From Planctomycetota bacterium (GTDB lineage: Bacteria; Planctomycetota; Planctomycetia; Pirellulales; Thermoguttaceae): 12,163 nucleotides of DNA. The notes under the pieces were generated by a model, which did no database searches, had not been told where the DNA came from, and saw only the letters and a program-made list of their open reading frames with translations. Numbering within the stretch: the first letter of the stretch is position 1; every line of letters starts with the position of its first letter. The translations under genes and the position numbers were made by a program. This document shows positions 7,145 to 12,163 of the stretch, one piece after another. Where the stretch lies: the NCBI GenBank assembly GCA_021784975.1, contig JAJYGU010000370.1:1-12163 (forward strand). The letters run 5' to 3'.

Positions 7145-7169
7145 TGAACGGTTCAGTCCCCAAGTTGTT

Positions 7170-9098
7170 CTACGCGGCCGCCCGCCGCCTGATGGGGCGG
7201 TCGGCCGCTTTTCGGCTGTATTCGGGCACAATGGCCGCCAATTGGGCCACCAGCACTTCCGGGTTCTTCACCGCCAGGCGATCCAGCTCGTCGATGAATT
7301 CCACGATGCGGGCATAGTCGGCCGGCTTGTGATCGGCCAGGATGATTTTCGGATGGCAGGTCGGCAATTGGGTCTCGCCGGGGATGTGCAGCTCCTCGTA
7401 GAGCTTCTCGCCCGGACGCAGGCCTACAAACTCAATGCTGATGTCTTCGCCCACCCGCAGGCCGGAGAGGCGGATCATGTCCTCCGCCAGATCGACAATG
7501 CGTACCGGGTCGCCCATATCGAGCACCAGGATTTGTCCGCTCTCGCCGATGGCCCCGGCCTGGATCACCAGCCGGGCTGCCTCAGGGATCGTCATGAAGA
7601 ATCGTTCTATGTTCGGGTCCGTGACCGTGACCGGCCCCCCAGCGGCGATCTGCTGGCGGAACAACTGCACCACGCTGCCCGCCGAATCCAACACGTTGCC
7701 GAACCGCACGGTGACGAAGCGGCAGGCGGAGCGGCCGGTAAGCGATTGCACGTACAACTCGGCCACGCGCTTGCAGGTCCCCATGACGCTGGTGGGATTG
7801 ACCGCCTTGTCGGTCGAGATCATCACAAACGATTGCGTATGGTGCTCCATGGCCAGATCGGCCAGGCGTCGAGTGGTCAAGACGATGTTCCGCACGGCCT
7901 CTTCGGGATGGCTCTCCATCAGGGGCACGTGCTTATAGGCCGCGGCGTGAAAGATCACGTCGGGGCGGTGGACGGCGAGAATGCGGTGCATCCGGGGTTC
8001 GTTGAGCACGTCCGCCAGGCAGACCTCGATCTTTGCCCGGCTGCCCAACTGCCGCAGCTCGCGTTCCAGAAAGAACTGCCCGGTCTCGGCGCGGTCCAGC
8101 AGTATCAGGCGCTTAGGCGAAAATTGCAGGAGCTGCCGGCAGATTTCCGAGCCGATGCTGCCCGCGCTGCCAGTCACCAGGATCACGCGATGGTCGATCC
8201 AGTGGCGGATCTGGCTGATGTCGAGCTCGACCGGCTCGCGCTGCAACAGGTCTTCGATGGCCACCGCCCGCGGCTGGATGGTCACCGATCCGCTGATGAG
8301 CTGTTGGAAGGTGGGTAATACGCGGAGTTCGAAGGAGCTTTCACGGGCATCGTCCATCAAGGCCCGCCACTGGGGCCCGTTGAGCTTTCCCTGTACTACC
8401 AGGACCTGCTCGACGCCATGCTGCTCGGCGATCTGCCGGGTTTGTTCGAGGGTGCCAAGGACGGGCACTCCCTCGATCTGTGTGCCGACCAGCGACGGAT
8501 CGGCGTCGATGAAGCCGACCACCCGATAGGCCGGCGCCCCGCCGCGGCGGATGGCGCGGAGGGCCGATTCTCCCATCTCACTGATGCCGACAATCAGGGC
8601 GGGCACTCGTTCGCCTCGGCCCAAGAGCGACCAGCCGGTTTCACGGACGCCGCGCAACAGGGCTCGCGCACCGCCGAACAAGACAATGGTCGTTCCCCAG
8701 TCGATCACGAGAACGCTCCGCGGAATCGCCGGCAAGGTAACCACGAAATGCGCAATCACCACCAAAGTCAGCAGCCCGCCGGTCGCGGCCTTCAACAGAA
8801 TGACCAGGTCGTAAAATGCCACCGAACGGCGCCAACCGCGGCACACCCGACAGGCGGCAAACCAAGCCAGCTTAGCGGTCACCACCCAGGCCACGGTGGC
8901 CGCGAAGCAGTGGCCTGCGGAGGCGTCCAACTGGCCCTCAAATCGCAGCAGGTAGCCGATGTAGTAGATGGCCGCCAAGACCGGCGTCAGCCCAATCGTT
9001 GCCAGCAAGTAACGATGGCGCCGCCAATAGCCGGGCGTTAGGCTGCCCGATGGCGGTTCGGATCGACCGGAAAAGACTCGTAATCGTGGGGTGCTCAA
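7170..9098 (-). CDS. Membrane nucleotide-sugar epimerase/dehydratase, CapD / WbpM / FlaA1 family
   Basis: The 642-residue protein has four N-terminal membrane helices (about residues 31-53, 63-84, 95-122 and 127-151), then a Rossmann-like sensor domain, then a short-chain dehydrogenase domain. The NAD-binding Gly-Ser-Ala-Gly-Ser-Ile-Gly is at about 310-316. His-Ala-Ala-Ala-Tyr-Lys-His-Val-Pro near 384-392 and Ser-Thr-Asp-Lys-Ala-Val-Asn-Pro-Thr-Ser-Val-Met-Gly near 428-440, followed by Lys-Arg, are hallmarks of the UDP-GlcNAc 4,6-dehydratase group, where Met replaces the usual SDR Tyr. It probably makes a 4-keto-6-deoxy amino sugar for the repeat unit. I choose the TTG at 9098 because AAGGA lies 8 bases upstream. 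The frame extends to a TTG at 9155, but those 19 residues come from a GGGACAGTCCC repeat and are not conserved protein. It lies 84 bases after the kinase gene, probably in the same operon. Confidence 0.93.
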   Translation of the reverse strand: MSTPRLRVFSGRSEPPSGSLTPGYWRRHRYLLATIGLTPVLAAIYYIGYLLRFEGQLDASAGHCFAATVAWVVTAKLAWFAACRVCRGWRRSVAFYDLVILLKAATGGLLTLVVIAHFVVTLPAIPRSVLVIDWGTTIVLFGGARALLRGVRETGWSLLGRGERVPALIVGISEMGESALRAIRRGGAPAYRVVGFIDADPSLVGTQIEGVPVLGTLEQTRQIAEQHGVEQVLVVQGKLNGPQWRALMDDARESSFELRVLPTFQQLISGSVTIQPRAVAIEDLLQREPVELDISQIRHWIDHRVILVTGSAGSIGSEICRQLLQFSPKRLILLDRAETGQFFLERELRQLGSRAKIEVCLADVLNEPRMHRILAVHRPDVIFHAAAYKHVPLMESHPEEAVRNIVLTTRRLADLAMEHHTQSFVMISTDKAVNPTSVMGTCKRVAELYVQSLTGRSACRFVTVRFGNVLDSAGSVVQLFRQQIAAGGPVTVTDPNIERFFMTIPEAARLVIQAGAIGESGQILVLDMGDPVRIVDLAEDMIRLSGLRVGEDISIEFVGLRPGEKLYEELHIPGETQLPTCHPKIILADHKPADYARIVEFIDELDRLAVKNPEVLVAQLAAIVPEYSRKAADRPIRRRAAA

Positions 9099-9106
9099 GG
9101 CCCGAT

Positions 9107-9111
9107 TCCTT
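9107..9111 (-). promoter_or_regulatory. Shine-Dalgarno for the CapD-type gene
   Basis: AAGGA on the minus strand stands 8 bases before the TTG at 9098. It decides the start in favour of 9098 over the upstream TTG at 9155, whose GGAG is only 2 bases away. Confidence 0.6.
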
Positions 9112-9120
9112 GTTGACCAG

Positions 9121-9142
9121 CCAAGGGGGACAGTCCCCGTGG
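9121..9142. repeat. Fourth copy of the GGGACAGTCCC-core repeat
   Basis: CCAAGGGGGACAGTCCCCGTGG repeats the first 17 bases of the two repeats near 7.0-7.1 kb and is itself nearly palindromic. It lies in the gap of 84 bases between the kinase and CapD-type genes. Translated on the minus strand it gives a Gly-Thr-Val-Pro-Leu-Gly tract that artificially lengthens the CapD frame. Confidence 0.8.
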
Positions 9143-9182
9143 CCTTGTTGAACAAGTCTCCGACGAAAACGTGCGTTGCACT

Positions 9183-11585
9183 TCAGGCGACCCGTTGCGG
9201 CACGATCCGCCCGCCGGGTCTCGTCTCTTCTTCGTCTCCGCCGCCGATGGGGAGAATGTCGGGCACGGCGTCAACCATGGCCGGCTCTTCTTCCCCAGGC
9301 TGCTGTTCGAGGTGTTCTTCGGTGGTGTATCGATAGGCGTACTTGCCGGCGTCATAGCCGCTGTAGTATCCGTGGTAGCCGTAATAGCCGTAGCCGCGAT
9401 CTTCAGGGCCGCCGAGGCCATTGACGGCCACTCCCAACAGGGTCACCTTCATTTGTCGCAAGCGTTCGGCGGCCCGCAGCACCATATGCCGGCGATTCTT
9501 GGCGGGCTGGACGACCAACAGGGCGCCGTCCACCAGGCGGCCGACGATGGCCGTGTCGGTTAGCGCCAGAGCGGGCGGGCTGTCGATGAGGATTTGATCG
9601 TAGATGCTCTCGGCCCAGCCCAGCAGTTGGCTGAATCGCGGGCCACCCAAGAGTTCAGCCGGGTTGGACGGCCGGGGGCCGGAGGGAAGGATATCCAAGC
9701 CATTTTGGGCGGAGTGGTGGATGTGCACCGCCGCCGATTCCTCGATCCCGCGATCGCTCCGCAAGAGCTCGGAAAGCCCTCTCGGGCCGCGGAGATTCAT
9801 CAAGCTGGTCATGCCGGGCCGGCGCAGGTCGGCGTCAATCAGGAGAGTTTTCTTGCCCGCCTGAGCGTAACAGACCGCCAGGTTCGCCAGGGTGGTGGTC
9901 TTCCCATCCTCGGGTTCGCAACTGGAAACCACCACTCGATGGGCATCCGGGTAGAGGAGCGAGATCGCAGTGCGCAAAGTGCGGAACGCCTCGACGGTCG
10001 GGTCGGTCGGCGAGATGAAAGTTGCCACCGACTCGATGCCCGTCGACTTCGGCGCGGTCAGCCGCTGAATCGTACTCAACAGCGGCAGGTGCAGTCGCCC
10101 TTGCAGCTCTTCCGGCGAGCGGAAACGATCATCCAAGGCGTCGAGGGCATTGACCAGGACCAGGGCCAGGCCGAGGCCGGCGCCCAAAGTCAGCAAGGCC
10201 ACCCGCGTCAATTGCGGGGAGACGGGCGACTTGGCCGGTCGTGGCTCTTCGAGCACCCCCACCCTTACCTCGGCCCCGTTGCGGCGCAGATCGACCGAAG
10301 CGATCTGGTTCAATAGAGCGTCGTTCATATCACTGAGGCGTTTGACGTCGCGTTCCAGCATCTCGATCTCGGCCATCTGGCCGCCGAGGTTGATGGCTTC
10401 GGCGCGGGTCCGCTCGAACTGGACCTGGAGCATTTGCTCGCGTTGCCGGGCCTCTTGCAGGCGCTCCTGGACGATCTGCAAGAGCCAGGGCCCCAGTTGG
10501 TTCTGGCGCAACTCTGCTACCCCCTGGTTGATCCGCTCTTGGGCGGCGGCGATGAACTGCTCGGTGCGGCGGATACGTTCGCTTAGGGCCAGCACTTCGG
10601 GGTGCAGCGGCCCCAGGTTCTGCCGTAGGCTGCTCAGCTCCCCCCGGTCGGCCAGCAGGCTCTGCTCCAAGGCGGTTTGCGTGGTGGTATCGCGGTTGCC
10701 GAGTCCCAGGCTGTTTAACAGCAGCTCGCGGCCGATCACATCGCCGGCGGAGATCAAGAACTGGCTGACGTCCTGCCCATGGCGGATCGCCTCCTCGACC
10801 GATTGCTGGAGGGCCTCCAACTCGGCGCGATGCTTTTGGGCCTCCACCAGGGAATCGTTGAAGTACACCGCTCGCTGCACCATGGGGTGCAGGGTCTTGC
10901 TGCCGCTGCGGAAACCCATGTCGGCGCAACGCCGGCGGGCGGCCAGCAGCTCGGCTTGCTTGCGGCTGAGCTGGTCGGCCAATTGGCCGCGCTCTTGCGA
11001 GAGCATGTGGCTCAGTTGCCCGGTGGCCCCCTTGTGAATGCAGTCCATGAAATCGATATAGGAATCGACCACGGCGCGAACCAGCTTGGCGGCCACCCGG
11101 GGGTCCCGCGAGAGCGAACTGATTTCAAGGATGCTCGTGCCCCGGACGGTGCGGACCGAGAGCAAACCTCGCAGGGCGGCGAGCCAACGCTCTTGGGAGA
11201 CCTTCTGAAAGTCGACCCGGTCGGCGGGGGCAAGACGCTGCAAAGCCCCTTCGAGCACCTTGGCGCTGCGGACCATGTTCTCGAAGGTCGGCATGGTATT
11301 CTGCTGCACCGAATCGTCGTTGGTCAGCGAAGTGTCGAGATGATCCCGGCCGCTTTCATTGACCAACAACGACGCCTGTGCCGAATACTTCCGCGGCGCG
11401 GTGAGGTAGTACAGCGTACCCAGAAGACTGCTGACCAGCATGACGGCGATCACCACGTTCTTGTGGTAACGCAGCCCCGACAGCAGTCGCAAAAGCGCGT
11501 GGGCCAACTGCGCGGACGAGCCGGTCGAGGAGTCGGTTCGCAGGTCGCCGGTCAGCCCGGCCGGTGATGTCATATTGTGCCCCAT
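9183..11585 (-). CDS. Polysaccharide co-polymerase / tyrosine autokinase (Wzz domain + BY-kinase, Wzc/ExoP type)
   Basis: This 800-residue inner-membrane protein sets polysaccharide chain length and drives export through cycles of tyrosine phosphorylation. Helix 1 spans about 43-62 and helix 2 about 461-481. Between them is a periplasmic Wzz domain with a long coiled-coil part (about 190-430). The cytosolic kinase shows a Walker A loop Glu-Asp-Gly-Lys-Thr-Thr at 559-564, Walker A' Leu-Ile-Asp-Ala-Asp-Leu-Arg-Arg-Pro at 582-590 and Walker B Ile-Leu-Ile-Asp-Ser at 665-669. A cluster of ten tyrosines at 732-753, interspersed with glycine, is the autophosphorylation tail; an acidic segment of about 47 residues follows it, which is unusual because the cluster commonly ends the protein. 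The ATG at 11585 is the first start. The ATG at 11573, with GGGG 6 bases upstream, may be the true one. It is the first gene of the minus-strand operon behind a good promoter-like site. Confidence 0.95.
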   Translation of the reverse strand: MGHNMTSPAGLTGDLRTDSSTGSSAQLAHALLRLLSGLRYHKNVVIAVMLVSSLLGTLYYLTAPRKYSAQASLLVNESGRDHLDTSLTNDDSVQQNTMPTFENMVRSAKVLEGALQRLAPADRVDFQKVSQERWLAALRGLLSVRTVRGTSILEISSLSRDPRVAAKLVRAVVDSYIDFMDCIHKGATGQLSHMLSQERGQLADQLSRKQAELLAARRRCADMGFRSGSKTLHPMVQRAVYFNDSLVEAQKHRAELEALQQSVEEAIRHGQDVSQFLISAGDVIGRELLLNSLGLGNRDTTTQTALEQSLLADRGELSSLRQNLGPLHPEVLALSERIRRTEQFIAAAQERINQGVAELRQNQLGPWLLQIVQERLQEARQREQMLQVQFERTRAEAINLGGQMAEIEMLERDVKRLSDMNDALLNQIASVDLRRNGAEVRVGVLEEPRPAKSPVSPQLTRVALLTLGAGLGLALVLVNALDALDDRFRSPEELQGRLHLPLLSTIQRLTAPKSTGIESVATFISPTDPTVEAFRTLRTAISLLYPDAHRVVVSSCEPEDGKTTTLANLAVCYAQAGKKTLLIDADLRRPGMTSLMNLRGPRGLSELLRSDRGIEESAAVHIHHSAQNGLDILPSGPRPSNPAELLGGPRFSQLLGWAESIYDQILIDSPPALALTDTAIVGRLVDGALLVVQPAKNRRHMVLRAAERLRQMKVTLLGVAVNGLGGPEDRGYGYYGYHGYYSGYDAGKYAYRYTTEEHLEQQPGEEEPAMVDAVPDILPIGGGDEEETRPGGRIVPQRVA

Positions 11586-11667
11586 CGCTCGCTGACCGGG
11601 AGGCAGGGCTCACCCCCCTCCGCCTCGATCTTTTGGCGAGTCGGGTTGCCTCAGGAATAGGGGGCGG

Positions 11668-11696
11668 AGAATAGCCATGCGGGCCAGCGGCGTCAA
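11668..11696 (-). promoter_or_regulatory. Sigma-70-like promoter for the polysaccharide operon
   Basis: On the minus strand TTGACG (11696-11691) and TATTCT (11673-11668) are separated by exactly 17 bases. Transcription would start near 11661, about 75-90 bases before the autokinase start codon. This is the best -35/-10 pair I found by eye and it lies where an operon promoter is expected. No operator is evident. Confidence 0.5.
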
Positions 11697-11814
11697 GAGA
11701 GATTTTGACGAGATTCGGCGGCTGCCCTACGGGCGCAAGAACGGGTTTGCATCGTTGACAGGGATGATTTAAGCTGCCGATCCGGATTCTGAACTATCAT
11801 ATCGTTGCAAGTTG

Positions 11815-11821
11815 AAGGAGG
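11815..11821 (+). promoter_or_regulatory. Strong Shine-Dalgarno for the transposase
   Basis: AAGGAGG stands 8 bases before the ATG at 11830 and fixes the start of the plus-strand gene. Confidence 0.75.
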
Positions 11822-11829
11822 ATCGACAG

Positions 11830-12163
11830 ATGACGAGCAAGGAAGCTCGGAAGCGGAAGTTGAAGGAAATCCAGGAGGTTGCGGAGGGCTGGGGAAAAAT
11901 GATTGCCCGCGAGGCGTTTCCCGATGGTCCGGGACTGGATGTGACACTGGCTGACATGGAGGAGTATGCCGTGGCGGCATCTCGGGCTTTGGTGAAGGGG
12001 ACAGTGGAGTCGATGATTGTCAACCAGGGGGAGCGATTGGGCGAAGAGGTTCCGTGCCCGACCTGTGGCAAGATGTGCTTGCTGAAGAGGAAATCAAGGC
12101 CGGTGGTCGTGCGGGGTGGCGAGGTCCATTTGGAGGAACTGGTGGGCTATTGCCCGGCGTGTC
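11830..12163 (+). CDS. Transposase N-terminus, ISKra4-like (partial)
   Basis: The frame is open from 11830 to the window edge, giving 111 residues of a longer protein. The first 70 residues are charged and helical. A zinc-ribbon-like pair follows, Cys-Pro-Thr-Cys-Gly at 76-80 and Cys-Pro-Ala-Cys at 108-111, with an Arg-Gly-Gly-Glu-Val strand between. This layout matches the N-terminal part of ISKra4-family transposases as I remember them. The catalytic domain is beyond the window, so the family is a recognition-based judgement. The gene points away from the polysaccharide locus. No terminal inverted repeat can be matched because the other end is not visible; the left end of the element should lie between about 11700 and 11810. 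Confidence 0.65.
   Translation, partial: MTSKEARKRKLKEIQEVAEGWGKMIAREAFPDGPGLDVTLADMEEYAVAASRALVKGTVESMIVNQGERLGEEVPCPTCGKMCLLKRKSRPVVVRGGEVHLEELVGYCPAC

Larger units (their letters stand above)
6781..7169. other. Repeat-rich intergenic region
   Basis: This 389-base gap lies between the CapD-type gene and the FkbM-GT9 fusion. Its left part has small hairpins, for example TTCCGC/GCGGAA at 6841-6859, GTGGG/CCCAC at 6930-6948 and an 8-bp stem near 6974-6994. Its right part holds the GGGACAGTCCC repeats listed below. Long open frames cross it on both strands, but they read through the repeats and show no family likeness, so I regard the region as non-coding. Confidence 0.6.

Noticed and set aside
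6665..7231. Minus-strand open frame of 188 codons crossing the repeat region
   Set aside because: It overlaps the ends of both neighbouring genes and translates the direct repeats, giving repeated Trp-Asp-Cys-Pro and Gly-Leu-Ser-Pro tracts. It looks non-coding.
7242..8318. Open frame of 358 codons on the plus strand
   Set aside because: It is antisense to the CapD-type gene, whose conserved motifs are unmistakable. The plus-strand translation has no recognisable family and is rich in His, Gln and Arg, as expected from a GC-biased shadow frame.
11755..11800. Promoter for the transposase using TTGACA at 11755 and TATCAT at 11795
   Set aside because: The spacing is 34 bases, about twice the normal, and no acceptable -10 lies 16-18 bases after TTGACA.

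Overview
This window is a surface-polysaccharide / lipopolysaccharide-type biosynthesis locus from a GC-rich Gram-negative-type bacterium. The best guess is a planctomycete of the Pirellula type. That guess rests on the gene style (a large Wzz-kinase fusion next to a membrane CapD-type epimerase) and on several GGGACAGTCCC-core intergenic repeats of a kind I associate with such genomes. It is an inference; no rRNA or marker gene is present to prove it.

Every locus gene reads on the minus strand, so transcription runs from about 11.7 kb down to base 1. In that order the window holds: a promoter-like site (11668-11696); a chain-length/tyrosine autokinase (Wzc/ExoP type, 9183-11585); a membrane CapD/WbpM-type sugar-nucleotide dehydratase/epimerase (7170-9098); a repeat-rich gap (6781-7169); an unusual fusion of an FkbM methyltransferase to a GT9 heptosyltransferase-like domain (4582-6780); a truncated, frameshifted gmhA remnant (4201-4397); heptose-7-phosphate kinase hldA (3136-4170); heptose-1-phosphate adenylyltransferase hldC (2616-3134); a small HAD phosphatase (2237-2593); a gap of 289 bases holding a perfect 18-bp inverted repeat (2092-2159); a Wzx-like flippase (382-1947); and the start of a membrane protein, possibly the Wzy polymerase, running off the left edge (1-404).

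The genes fit one pathway. hldA, hldC and the HAD enzyme would make an ADP-heptose donor. The GT9 domain would transfer heptose or a related sugar, and the FkbM domain would methylate the product. CapD would supply a modified amino-sugar nucleotide. Wzx would flip the lipid-linked unit, the left-edge membrane protein may polymerise it, and the kinase would control chain length and export. The gap in the pathway is sedoheptulose-7-phosphate isomerase: its gene here is only a broken N-terminal third.

At the right edge, on the plus strand and divergent from the locus, begins a transposase gene resembling the ISKra4 family (11830 to the window end). It marks an insertion-sequence boundary of the locus. 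I see no tRNA, rRNA, CRISPR array or convincing rho-independent terminator.
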